Positions 9,401 through 19,800 are shown, numbered from the stretch's first letter. The stretch: 32,732 nt of DNA from Plakobranchus ocellatus (GCA_019648995.1 BLXT01005511.1:2663882-2696613), one strand, 5' to 3'. Translations and numbers: made by a program. The notes: generated by a model not told the origin, from the sequence alone.

Positions 9401-12400
9401 TGGCAAAAATGATAAAATTGAGGATTTAAACTCTATTCAGGCCTGTGAGGAAGCTCTAACTTAAATCTTAGGATATGGTTTGAAAAAAATCTCACCTTGA
9501 CATTTGCATCCTCACTCAATTCTTCTTGAGTCTCTTTCAAACGACGCTTTGCCACCTCTGTCTTGCGATCACAATCAGCAATAAAGCTTTGCAGATGTTC
9601 CATGGCCTGAAAAAGTTGCAATAGCAGAGTAACACTGAAAGCAGGAATTTATTGTATCTGGTATTGCATTGATATAGAGGGTAAATAGCTGAGAGTGAAA
9701 TATTCTTAATCTGAAATTTTACCCAAATATGTCATTTACTGACACACAAACAACTTTTATCAAATGGTTTTAAGGTAATGATGATTACCTTATGATATAG
9801 GTTACTCTTTTCAAGTTCCTTGACTAGAAAATTACCAAAAAATTCAATTCAAACTGTTCTCGTCAATCTGAAAATCTTCAGAAGCTTGTTTACTGAGAAT
9901 CTGAGTTCTCTGTTAATTTCAGAATTTTATTTTTTCTTTTCCAGACAAGAGACAAAAGAAAAATAACATTACTTAAAATTTAATTTTTCTTTTCACTTAT
10001 TCTGATAATTGTAAAATGTTATATAGCTTTCATCTAATGAAAAATATCCCTGTGTGGTTACTCAAGTTCCAGGGAAAAAGAGAAATGCAGTTTTATTTCT
10101 GGTCAATTGGCAAAAAAAAAAAAAAATGACTTTAAAAATCGTTAAAGAAACTAAGGAAAATCAAGCTTCTGTAAAACAGAGAATGCTTAGAAACATAAAC
10201 GGTGTTTAAATAAAATTCATTATTAGGATAAACTGAATTGCAAAAGATATATACAATATTTTCCCTGTTATTTAGTTTTATAGAAATTAAGCAACAGGAA
10301 AGGAAACAGATGCCTTTCCTTCTGCTTATGACATCTACATTCCAGGTCTTAAAACATTTAGCAAAGTGCATAAAAAATTTAAAACCTCATACATTTGGAA
10401 GAAAATGAATGTTGCCTGTGGCAGTAGCAAATGATTTATTTTCCAATTGAATTTTTATTGCCCTTCACAGTGCATTTCCTCACTGAAATATCCATTATGA
10501 TAAATAAAATATGCTGCGATAATCCAAACAAGTTTGTATTGAGTGCAGTCTCTACAGATGTACCATAAGAGCATCTAATTTGGCGTTTCCTGTAATCTCT
10601 ACCTCTCTCTCTACTGCTTTTGATATGATATACTTACATCAATGTCATAGAAGTAATCTTTTGTTTTAGCAGCCAGTTCATAATCAGCTCTGAGTGCAAG
10701 GTCATGAATGCTCGGGCACTCACCAAGGTCCATTCTCTATTTCAAAGTAAAAAATAAACAAAAAAAAAAAACCAAGAATTCTTAATCATAGAAATCAGTT
10801 GGTTTAACAGTGAAATGAAAAAAATTCAAACGGTATAGAGTCATTACTTGAAAAAAAAAAACTTGCCTTTAGCCAGCAATATTTACAAACAAAAAAAAAA
10901 AAAAATCATTTAGACACAAGAGATTCTGTGGAAAGGGCCTAGGGGGACTTGCTGTTGAACTTTGAGGGTCACCTTGTCATTGTCACCATAATTCACAGCT
11001 ATGTATACTTACACACACACTCAGTCAATTTGAGATGAGTTGCAGTATTCCCACTTGAGTTCATTCACCTCCAACTGTTTTGACTTTTTTAAATTCCAGA
11101 ATAATAAATAATGTAAACAGGATTAACAAAGAAAAGATATCATTATTATTGGGGGGAAATTAAACTGGGAAGCTTCTCTTCCATCATTGCTTGACTAGAG
11201 AAAGGAGATGGGGGGGGGGGGGGGGGGGGGGNNNAAGGTGGAAATTTAAGACATGTAATACAATCAATGGAATGTGTACCATGTTTTTCCTAGATTTATT
11301 GTAAAAGGCATGACCAAAGATTCTGGCCTGCTATCCACTTCCTTACGCATCTATTTTTCTTCAGGAAAGAAAAAGGGAGGGAGGGGGGATTCAAATTTTG
11401 TCAGGAATTTAGCTACAAAAATGGAAATTCTAGTCTCTTTCAATGCATCCAGTGACCAGCCACTTTATAAATAGATGCTGTATTTTGACCTGGCTCACTA
11501 ACTTTGGATAAATCAACCATTTTTCATGTATTTTTTTCAATTTCACCACAGGATTGCAATATGATACAAATTATATGAATTTCATGCTTCAAAGGACATT
11601 AAATTCATAAAAAATGTAAGATGATCTATTTAGAAACAATGGAGATCTACTTACAATACTGCATACTCGATTTCAATGAGAAGTGTGCAAATGAAAATGG
11701 ATCATTAGTCGAAATTTGTGACAGTTATATATATTATACATATAACTGAACAGACAAGATTCATTTGCATTCAAAAAAGCAAAATTGTATCGCTTGATGG
11801 TAGATTTGAGGAAGAAAAAAAGAAGTTTGCGTACCACAACCACATTCAAAAATACTCCTGCCCACAAAGCGAGCCATAAAATCTTTTAACTACATTCCTT
11901 GAAAATGAAATCCTATTAAACCAAAATGCTATACTATACTGTTGTTGAAACATTTAAAAGCATTTTTAAGAGAAGTTTATCCCCATTTCGAAAAAACTTT
12001 TAATATATTTTGAAAAAAGAAAAAGACAATACAATGTTTGGAACACACTCATGTAAAGGTGATGCTCATGTTGGGCCTCATCTTTTTCAAATTAATTGTC
12101 CATCTACTGTTTGACACAATTATTTTTTCATTAACATTTACAAGAAAAGTTTAGAGGTAAAAATGCCGTACATGTATATTAATTCAGGGTCTATTGGCTT
12201 AAACTTTACAAATTTGACAACTGTCTGCATTCAAACACTGATCAGACATGGCATTGAAACAGAAGATGGCGATTCAAAATGGATCCAACTCACGGTTTCT
12301 TACGTACCCACTCCTAGCATGTCAATGAATGTAACAGTATGACACACCAACCTGAGCCCAAGAAGCTTTTTTGAAGCTAAGGAGGAATGGAGAGAAAAAA

Positions 12401-15400
12401 ACGGAAATTAAAATAATCATTGAGAATTTTCCTTTTTGCTTTTGATGTGACAGGGACATTTAGAAATGACCCTTGTGTGACTATACCCACCACTCACCGT
12501 GCTAGCCAGAATATCATGAGGGCAACAGCTCAGTAGGAAGCTCTTACATACCCGAGGGTCATCAAACTTCACACGATACTTGTCATTATCTCCTGCACTC
12601 AGTCAGAGGTTTAGGGAAAAAGAAACGAGAGGGTCAGAACAAAAAGTGTTAGGTCTCATATTTTGCACGATTATACATACATGAGTTGAGACCACTTAAG
12701 ATGTATTACCGCTGGCCCAGCGTCCCAGAAAGTTCAAGTTCTATTCTTGATCTGTTACTCTGCCGTGGTTTTCAAAATCCAAGCTTTTTATATTTTCGTT
12801 AATAGAGTGGAATTATAAAAACTGATTATCCTTTTGAAGGTTTTAATTCCTCATAAAGATTTTAATCTGAATAGCCCATCCCATTAATGGCTTTAAAAAT
12901 GGAAAGTATGTAGAAAATTTAAAAAGAAAAAAAAAGTTTTAAAAAAAAATTTTATCTGTTTCTTATTTCATACACTTTATGCAACCCTAAATACATACAG
13001 TTTGACTTGAAGCCATCATGATGACAGGAACCAAAGAGTATCCAAAGGTAAAAATTATGATTAAATCTTAAATTTTATCAACAGATGTGAGCAGATCTAT
13101 TTTGATTAATTAATTCAGTATAGATTGGAAAACTTTGCATATTAGACATTTTTCCATTAAATCAATTGCATGCTTTTGATTCCAAACTTTATCCCATTTT
13201 TCTTTCTTTTTATTTTCTTTTTTTTTTTTTAAGTTCTATGAACATGAAACTGTGACAGAGGGTTGAGAAAGTCATGAAAGTCCTTTGCAAATAGGGTTAC
13301 ATTTCACTTGTTTCTTCTAAAGCTAATGAATTCAAAACTCCAGGCTTTAACAAATTTCATACAGTGGTAAAGCAAATATTGAGGCAGTTATGAATTCCTG
13401 TCCATCATCACATTTCACACTTTTTGACCAGCAACACTTGTGTCTCTCTCTCTCACTCATCTTAAAATTCAAGGCCTGGAAATCAATACTGCCAAACGAT
13501 TAAAAAAAAATAAAAAAACCTCAGAAACTTTTGCAAAATTTACTAAGGGGACAAAATTAAACTTGAATCAGCCCTGACCTTCTGTTACAAGACAAATCAT
13601 ATATTATCCAATAAAAATTGAACGTCGCCTACATTACATTATTACGAGAATATAATTAATCTACATCAATGCTAACAAAAAATTTTGAAATAATTAAACA
13701 ATACGTGTGATAAATCAAAACCTATATATACAATTGAGCCATACTGCATTATTTTACTTTTATTAATGACAAGTAAAACCCATTACAGCTTCAATTACAA
13801 ATATATGTAGCTTTTAAGCTTTGACATGTTTTTAACAAAATTTACCAAAAACTGAGAAAAACAAATACAGCTTCTAATGAGAAAAAAAAAGTGACTCAAA
13901 TGTAAATAAAAATTTACTTTTTCAATGTAAGGTCTATGAATTTCTATCACAACACGGCATATAGAAGCCTGGAAGAGAAAAATTGAGATGAATTTATATG
14001 GTTAAGAGGGGGGACTTGTTCCCAAGCAATTCATAAAATGTTTGATTCCACTAAATTTTCATTTGAACCAACCAATCCCAATTTTCCATGTACATAAGGC
14101 TCTTTAAACGTAATAGATTTCAAGATAGCTTGGGAAAAACCTCAATAAAGGCAGACAAACATTTATAAAGGCCATGTACATCTCATTCCAGTCAAATTCT
14201 TCTCATTTTTTATACAAAAAAGCTAAATCCTCTTAATACATAACCCTTGAGTAATTTTTTTAAAGCTTTGAATGGGCTGCAATGTTCTTAAAATCTCCTT
14301 CCTGAAAATGAACATGTCATGCTGCCTAGAACTATATGTACCAGCCCACTTATGTTTTGCTAGGGAGCTATAAATAAATTAGGTTTCTCCACTTTATCTC
14401 TAAGTCTAACGTCTTTATTGTGGAGCAAACTGAAATAAAAACAATATCAATATTTTATATGTATATATTTCATTTTTTGCTTTAACAAGAACAGTGGCTA
14501 GTCACTCACAGAGTGTGTATCACGACATTTACAGAATGTTAAAATGCTTACATGCATCAAAGATTGTAGCCTATCTACCACAGGGTAATTGCAAGACATA
14601 TGCCCTTTTCACAATTTCAAGCCAAGGCGCTGGTAGCAGGCTTAGTCTAAAACCTTTGGTAATAAATTCTCTACAGATTTGCACAGCGTTGCTTGCCACT
14701 GTAAAACCAACACCCCTCCTGATTTGTAACGTATTGAAAAAATCAAAAGTAAAATTGTTAAAAGTCAGGTTTTCTAAACAACTTACTTCACCATTTAATA
14801 TTCAAAGGCTAAAAGCATTTTAAAAGCTCCAAGGATGACAATTTCAATTCATAAAATAATCTGTGTCTTGATTTGTGAAAAGCCATTGAAATTTTGTAAT
14901 GCAATTTCACATGATCAGCAAAAGTAATATATTCTTCTTGAAGTTTCTTATTAAGCCCAATTAGTTTACATCAGCACAAATGAATGATTATGGCCACAGG
15001 TCTTTTTGATAAAATAGTATTGCATTATTTAGGATGGTATCTGTAATTCTAGTTTATCCATTCTTAGGTAGTTGAAGGCAAAGGTGTCGTAATAACTGAC
15101 ATCATCAAATTTAAACAAGAACTGACAAAAATTAATTGCATTTTAACAGTAGTAAAAGTGTAGGGACTGGCTATTTATGCTTTCAGCCTCTTGGCTTATA
15201 AATGTCCTGTCTTTCTTTTTTCACTGGGTATTGATCTGCATTGCATGCCCCATTATATAGCCTAATATCACGGAAATTATTCATAAATTTCATAAAATGT
15301 TTGTCTGAGCTTTGGACCATTGTTTTTGGAGTTGTTCAAGATTTAGCAATTTTGCATCAGGTGGAAGTGTGTTCCATAGATTTACAACACAACTGGAAAA

Positions 15401-16558
15401 ATTTGTTTAGGTTTATATTTTCTCCTGTATGTAGAAAAGTGCTGTACATATAATCTTCCTACTGAATTTCTTGTTCAGTTTGCTCTATGAAAAGTAAAAA
15501 AATTGTGCCTCAGTGTTATTGATAAGATTATTGGGCACTGGTGGAACACTACGGTCACTACATTGTCCACCTGAAGTAGTCAGCCATTTCGATTAGGCCT
15601 ATTTGACGTCAGTGGGTGGGCAACCAGTAGGCCCTACCACTAGTGTCAAGATCAAAATATAAAATTTAGATCTAAAATATTGCTTCTTCACTTCATCAGT
15701 AGCTGATGGTGTGAGAATAAAAATGTTCCAAATTTCCATACTAACAGAGCCAGACATCAAGTTTGTCCACTCACTGACGCATGTCTAATTTAATAATCAA
15801 AATGGCCATCTACTTTTGGTGGACAACAGATAGGGACTGCAATCCTCCACAAGGCCTGGTATTGTATGGTGAAGTCTAGCCAGTATATGAGGTGAAACTA
15901 TTAGAAGTCTGCCAGGCCGAGAGGTCTAAGCAAAAAGGAGCTAGATCTAGATCTAGTCCTTTTAAAGGGTAATCCTTTGGCCTACCATCCGCGGTCCCTA
16001 CGAAACCGACAAATATGTCGAAAATAAACGGGTTTTAGTTGATTCGTCCGATTTGGATATCAAATGCGATAGTGTGAAAATGAAACACAATTTCCTAAGA
16101 TCTCTCGAGTTTTTTTCTAGATCGGACCTTAACTAAAATCACTTCATTTCGTCAATATTATCGATAGGCCTAAACAAACCCCGCAGGGACCGCAGATGGT
16201 AAGGATTAGGCTACCCTTTAAAGAACAATAACTTTGATTCTAGTTGTTCACAATAACCTTGATTCTAGTCGATATCTAAATCTAGATATATATTTACGAG
16301 ACCCCGATTGTCTAGATGTAGATCTAGGCCTATCGTTTTAGACTAGATCTAGCAGTCTTTGGAATATAATCTAGACGTTCATCATTCCTGATCAACCAAA
16401 ATGAGTGAGGAATAATTTATCCCTTCAGTATTTGCAACTGAATTGTAATATTGTTACAAAAAGGCATCGGGGGGCCTTGAAGTACACTACAACTTACCAT
16501 CTCGCGATGTTCCCATCAATTCGTCGAGCATCGCCCGAATTTGATCTTGGGCCGTCAT
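3329..16558 (-). CDS. LUC7L: LUC7-like U1 snRNP-associated splicing factor (whole spliced gene)
   Basis: The coding sequence joins nine minus-strand exons: 16498-16558, 12498-12592, 10638-10736, 9496-9606, 9021-9164, 8511-8687, 7875-8113, 4145-4231 and 3329-3443 (1128 nt, 375 residues plus stop). Family members are close to this length (human LUC7L is about 370 residues). The protein starts MTAQDQIRAMLDELMGTSRD, the family N-terminus. It has a CCCH-type finger (C36, C44, C59, H63), a coiled-coil helix region (about 86-170), a C2H2-type finger (C190, C193, H209, H215) and an Arg/Ser-rich tail (about 235-375). LUC7 proteins are nuclear U1 snRNP cofactors that stabilise U1 pairing with 5' splice sites and affect splice-site choice. 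All introns are GT-AG and all phases agree. Invertebrates often have one gene for the LUC7L/LUC7L2 branch; I cannot separate the two vertebrate paralogues. Confidence 0.95.
3444..4144 (-). other. Last intron of the LUC7-like gene, with a candidate alternative exon
   Basis: A 701-nt intron between coding exons 8 and 9. Apart from the 46-nt candidate exon at 3816-3861, the rest is AT-rich and shows nothing recognisable. Confidence 0.7.
3816..3861 (-). other. Candidate alternative (frame-switching) exon in the LUC7-like gene
   Basis: On the minus strand a good acceptor (TTTCTTTACCAG) precedes 46 nt that end in CAG|GTAAAT. Joined after exon 8 (phase 2) it is open: the residues are E-E-R-F-N-R-S-E-N-I-L-L-A-R-Q after a Ser junction codon. 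It leaves in phase 0, whereas exon 9 expects phase 2, so exon 9 would then read GCG TAG and stop at once. Inclusion would replace the 38-residue RS tail with about 17 non-RS residues. This is inference from splice signals and frame only. Confidence 0.4.
4145..4231 (-). CDS. LUC7L: LUC7-like coding exon 8 (RS domain)
   Basis: Acceptor CTCAG before C at 4231, donor GTATTT from 4144. The first C completes AGC with the preceding exon. The frame reads SSRSRDRSSRKKSKRSRSRS then RKSRSGSRE and leaves in phase 2. Two matching phases and RS content support it, although it is 3.6 kb from the previous exon. Confidence 0.9.
4550..4578 (+). repeat. Possible tRNA-derived SINE trace (B box only)
   Basis: GGTGCGGGTTCAAATCC (4551-4567) contains a perfect Pol III B-box core, GGTTCAAATCC. 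No A box or cloverleaf is present upstream, so this is not a tRNA gene; it may be a decayed SINE head. Confidence 0.3.
6693..6718. repeat. Short hairpin in intron 7
   Basis: AGACCTGAA (6693-6701) and TTCAGGTCT (6710-6718) form a perfect 9-bp stem with an 8-nt loop. No known role. Confidence 0.6.
7875..8113 (-). CDS. LUC7L: LUC7-like coding exon 7 (start of RS domain)
   Basis: Acceptor TTTTTTTAAG before AAT at 8113, donor GTAAAT from 7874; 79 codons plus 2 nt (phase 2). It begins NLVTERRAQREAQREEMRQR, matching the Arg/Glu-rich linker after the second finger, then becomes Arg/Asp/Ser repeats (SDRDRDRDRRDRSRDRSRDR). The complementary strand has long open frames here, which are shadows of this repetitive RS coding. 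Confidence 0.93.
8511..8687 (-). CDS. LUC7L: LUC7-like coding exon 6 (second zinc finger)
   Basis: Acceptor TTTCAG before CTG at 8687, donor GTATTC from 8510, 59 whole codons. It contains RNSMPASSYQQQKLRVCEVC, then HDNDRRLADHFGGKLHLGF, with C190, C193, H209 and H215 spaced as C-x2-C-x15-H-x5-H. This is the most conserved exon and the strongest identification of the gene. Confidence 0.97.
9021..9164 (-). CDS. LUC7L: LUC7-like coding exon 5 (coiled coil) with an unusual donor
   Basis: Acceptor CAG before GCT at 9164; 48 whole codons encode AEQIHSLGEQIGTLMAKAEE onward to LKTKKSQAE, a coiled-coil-like segment conserved in the family. The reading frame must leave at GAG|GT (9021/9020), but the intron then starts GTTTTTTTT through about 19 T (an A run on the plus strand at about 9001-9019). 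The donor therefore lacks the usual A/G at +3 and G at +5. Either the site is truly weak or the homopolymer is mis-assembled. Confidence 0.9.
9496..9606 (-). CDS. LUC7L: LUC7-like coding exon 4 (helical region)
   Basis: Acceptor CAG before GCC at 9606, donor GTGAGA from 9495, 37 whole codons. It encodes AMEHLQSFIADCDRKTEVAK followed by RRLKETQEELSEDANVK, the conserved charged helix of LUC7 proteins. Confidence 0.95.
10638..10736 (-). CDS. LUC7L: LUC7-like coding exon 3 (first zinc finger, remainder)
   Basis: Acceptor TAG before AGA at 10736, donor GTAAGT from 10637, 33 whole codons. It encodes RMDLGECPSIHDLALRADYE, supplying C59 and H63 of the CCCH finger, then the start of the helical region (AAKTKDYFYDID). 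Confidence 0.95.
10737..12497 (-). other. Intron 2 of the LUC7-like gene
   Basis: A 1761-nt AT-rich intron. It includes the G run and 3-N gap at 11210-11234 and several A runs. No coding or structural signal was recognised. Confidence 0.7.
11210..11234. other. G homopolymer ending in a 3-N gap
   Basis: Twenty-two G residues (11210-11231) are followed by NNN (11232-11234). This looks like an unresolved homopolymer, so the true length is unknown. It lies in intron 2 and does not affect the coding model. Confidence 0.9.
12498..12592 (-). CDS. LUC7L: LUC7-like coding exon 2 (first zinc finger, part)
   Basis: Acceptor AG at 12594-12593, donor GTGAGT from 12497. It encodes VKFDDPRVCKSFLLSCCPHD and DILAST; the two cysteines C36 and C44 of the CCCH finger are here. 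In human homologues this stretch reads almost the same. Confidence 0.95.
15533..15862. mobile_element. Fold-back / MITE-like element A
   Basis: About 90 bp at 15535-15622 recurs as an imperfect reverse complement at about 15762-15860. The best-matched parts are ATTGTCCACC (15562) against GGTGGACAAC (15818-15827), GAAGTAG against CTACTTT, GCCATTT against AAATGGC, and GACGTCAGTG against CACTGACGC. The arms enclose about 140 bp with no coding capacity. Long terminal inverted repeats and short size fit a non-autonomous DNA transposon; the exact ends and target duplication are unclear because the arms have diverged. Confidence 0.7.
15961..16222. mobile_element. Fold-back / MITE-like element B
   Basis: The left end TTTAAAGGGTA (15961-15971) matches the right end TACCCTTTAAA (16212-16222) in reverse complement. 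Inside, CCATCCGCGGTCCCTACG (from 15985) pairs with CGCAGGGACCGCAGATGG (16182-16199), and GACAAATATGTCGAAA, GGTTTTAGTT and GTCCGAT have partners near 16160, 16132 and 16121. The arms are about 100 bp, leaving a short centre. The ends contain TTAA, so a TTAA target duplication is possible but not proven because TTTAAA is itself palindromic. Confidence 0.78.
16498..16558 (-). CDS. LUC7L: LUC7-like coding exon 1 (start codon)
   Basis: ATG at 16558-16556 follows ACCAACC; the 20 codons match the conserved family N-terminus (AMLDELMGTSRD). The exon ends in phase 1 with G before GTAAGT (donor at 16497). The next exon supplies GA to complete a Gly codon, as in the family. Confidence 0.93.
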
Positions 16559-16725
16559 GGTTGGTAAAGGTGTCACCAAACACGTCCTTTATTGCAGACA
16601 AGTAGAGCTTTTGCTAAGGACAAAAAGGGTGTAGAATACCGGGTCTCGCAAATACTTTTTATCTTAGACAGTATACGTGGATGTAACACCAACAGATCAA
16701 AATCTACTGAACAACGGGTGGAAAA

Positions 16726-16836
16726 ATGGCCGACGACGACGAGACGAAAGTCTCTCTGAGGTTCCTAAGCCAGTTTTTCTTGTCAAACGACTTTTGGAAT
16801 GTTAAAAATGCGATCCGGAGGGTCAAAAACATTAAT
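16726..16836 (+). CDS. Candidate first coding exon of the pogo-derived gene
   Basis: ATG in good context (GAAAAATGG) starts MADDDETKVSLRFLSQFFLS; 37 whole codons end at AAT|GTAAAT. The phase-0 exit fits the phase-0 acceptor at 26355, and the exon lies in the CpG-rich block. No family match was recognised for these residues. The link across 9.5 kb is inferred from phase and position only. Confidence 0.45.
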
Positions 16837-19800
16837 GTAAATTATTCACATGGCGTTTGTAAAATAAAGCCTAAATATTTTTTTTTTGCCATTAGATTAA
16901 GTTTTTTAAAATTTATCTATGAATTTCCATAATTTTAAAATATTTTTTGCTTATAATGTGAAGAAATAATGCTATTTGAAATTATCTACTTTTCTGGTCC
17001 ATTTTATTAGAATAGCGTAGTGGCTATTTGAGGCGAGGTGTCTAAGTCGAGCGTTTAAAAGCGGATGCGAACGATGTCTGCTTACGATAATATTATGCAG
17101 GCAAAGCTGGTTGCGGTATCTGACATAAAGAACGGTTATGTTACAGTAACAAACTTGACTCAACAAAAAGTAGGCCTGAGGAAAAACCCACACTAGAGGC
17201 GACACGACTTGTAATAGCTGGCGAGACGGACGTGTGTTGCAATTACTATGCTTTAACCAATTACGAACAAGCCTGATAATTTTATTTGCGTAACAAGACT
17301 GGCCTCGTAGTTCGCGCGACAATGATTAGTAGAATTGCGCGTGATCACTTACCGTAATGCCGCCCCCTCCCCGTTCCGCTTTTCCTTATCCAAGAGAGCG
17401 ACTGGAGAAAGGCAAGGGTATAATTAAACACAAAGGATAGCTCCAATGCTTCGACAAGATGAAAGCTGCAGCCGACTTGGTGTGCTTTCGCACGTAAAAA
17501 ACTAGTTTCCAATTTTCATGTTTTAATGTACATTTAAGAAAAACTTTCTTCTACACGCGTATATTACATTTGAAGTTATATATATATATATATATATATN
17601 NNNNNNNNNNNNNNNNNNNNNNNNNNNNNNNNNNNNNNNNNNNNNNNNNNNNNNNNNNNNNNNNNNNNNNNNNNNNNNNNNNNNNNNNNNNNNNNNNNNN
17701 NNNNNNNNNNNNNNNNNNNNNNNNNNNNNNNNNNNNNNNNNNNNNNNNNNNNNNNNNNNNNNNNNNNNNNNNNNNNNNNTTGTTTCATTTAATCTCCAAG
17801 CTCCATCTAAAAAACTTAAGGAATAAATTTAGTTTATTAGTTTATTGTGTGCTATGTAAGGAGGTAACAAAAGCGACTCCACAGCTCCCAAAACTCGTCA
17901 TGTTTAACTGCCATGTTGCACAAAAACAAAATGATTTTTTTAGGAACTTGAATAGTAGCGCTAACCACTTCGAACTGTTGCCATTCAAGGATATGTAGGT
18001 TTTTTGTCAGATCTTTTTTTTTTTAATCAGGCCAGATAGAAGATTAACAGTGATTTAATTTTAGATTTTGTATTGCATTGAGTTATTCGTTTATGTCTAT
18101 TACTAATCCTAAAGTTTATTCTATCAAATTTTTAAGTTCTATGGTTGCTTATTAGGCCGACTAGTTTAATTTTGTATAATACTGTTGCAACACATCAAAT
18201 TAAGGAATGCAAAGCAGAACCTGCACCCAAAAGATATTTCTAAATCTAGCTTGAGTATATCAGAGTAAATCACAATAGGCTCTGATTTTTTTTATCTATG
18301 TTGCTTATTAGACCGACTAGTTTCATTTTTTATAATACAATTGAAAAACATCAAATTAAGCAACGCAAAGCAGACCCTGCGCCCTAAAACACGTTTCTAA
18401 ATCTAGCTTGAGTATATCAGAGTAAATCACAATAGGCTCCTTTTTTTTTTTTTTTTTTTTTAACAAAGCTGTTTTCGAAAAGATGAGCTAAAATGCTGAC
18501 ACGCTAAACGAATATTTAGGCACAAAAATGCAGTAACTCTGTCTGTTTCAGAGCCTATAAACTAGGTGATGGCCGGTAGTGACGTTGCACGGCAACAGGG
18601 CAATTACCCGTCGAGAAAAGACAATGTTGCCACGTTAATTTTCAAATTCAAATCATGGACATGAGTTTATTTAATAATCCGTTTTTGCTTTTGAGTAGGA
18701 TTCTTGTTCTTTGATGCAATTGCCCCAATCGAAGAAGTTTTTGTGCTAAGTTTTGATTTGAGATAGTTCAAATCTGGTCTAATTCATAAATATAGCATTT
18801 GATTTTTTTTCTATACAATACAATCCTGAGTAGTTGATAACAGAGAATCAAGCACTTTTTGTTGCCTCTCTGCTATTCAATTTAATGTCTTTTGCAATGG
18901 CCATGAGTTTATAATGAATTCAGATCGCAAAAAATTACCCATATGGTGCACTATACTTAGAAATAACACCATGAAACAATAAATTATATAGCAAATAGAA
19001 ATAGAAAATAAATGAAAAACACAGAATAGCATTGAATTAAAATAGCCTTGCTTTCAACTTTCAGTATTGAATACAGGGCATCTCAAAGAAATCTTCAAAT
19101 TCCAAATGCAAACTGATTAGCAACACAGAACAAATCAAATACATTATAATATTCAAATACACGACTACTTGATAACTGCAAATGGCAAATGCAGAAGTGA
19201 AACAATAAAAAGACTAATCATGGCCAAATATACATTCCAGAAAAACAGAAACATAAGGACGGAGGCCAAAATAAGGGTAATAAAAACATATGCATGGTCA
19301 GTTCTAACATATATAAAAGTTAGTGTTGGATAATTAAAAGGGAAACAGAATGAAAAATAGAAAAAATAAAGATGTGGTTTTTCAGATGAATGATGAAGAT
19401 ATCATGGACGGATAAAAACCAGTGAATCGGTACTGAAAGAGGCCAAACTTGATCAATCACGAGTGAACACCACAGGAGGGAAGCACCTAAAAGTTCTAGG
19501 ACACATTTGTCGACTCAAGGATTAGCACTTTTTGAAACTAATGGAGAATCGGGAATGGTAGCAACAACAGCTTCATAAGAGTAGGACCATTATTGCGAAT
19601 GTCTGTTCCAAAATGGACACCTAAAAAGAAGGTGAAAATCAAATGATTTTCAGAAATATTTATTTAGATCAACAATTGGCATCTTGGACATCAGTTTAGA
19701 GAAAAAAATGAATTTACCCAAACGCAAAAACAGGTGTACACTGCATTCGATTATAATTTTTATGAGTACCAAGAATTTTTTAAGTTATCTTTTAAAAGAA

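Larger units (their letters stand above)
8114..10637 (-). other. Introns 3 to 6 of the LUC7-like gene
   Basis: The non-coding parts (8114-8510, 8688-9020, 9165-9495 and 9607-10637) are AT-rich introns with several A or T homopolymers. I saw no additional exons, RNA genes or mobile elements in them. Confidence 0.7.
12593..16497 (-). other. Intron 1 of the LUC7-like gene
   Basis: A 3905-nt intron. The exon-2-proximal 2.9 kb is plain AT-rich sequence with no feature I can name. The exon-1-proximal 1 kb contains two adjacent inverted-repeat elements (15533-15862 and 15961-16222) and AGATCTAG-rich stretches (15940-15957, 16260-16370). Confidence 0.75.
16490..17480. promoter_or_regulatory. CpG-rich shared 5' region of the two divergent genes
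   Basis: CpG dinucleotides are visibly much denser here (for example CGACGACGACGAGACG at 16731-16746 and GTTCGCGCGACA at 17310-17321) than in the flanking AT-rich introns. The block contains the first coding exon of the minus-strand LUC7-like gene (ATG at 16558), the candidate plus-strand first exons (16726 and 17065) and a GC-rich stretch (17358-17378). I infer a bidirectional promoter region. No TATA box or mapped start site was identified. Confidence 0.55.

Noticed and set aside
16972-17322. A 116-residue minus-strand open frame in the CpG-rich block
   Set aside because: No family similarity or convincing splice context; long frames are expected where GC content rises and stop codons are rarer.
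17570-17998. Open frame spanning the N gap
   Set aside because: Most of the frame is unknown bases and a TA run; it is not evidence of coding.
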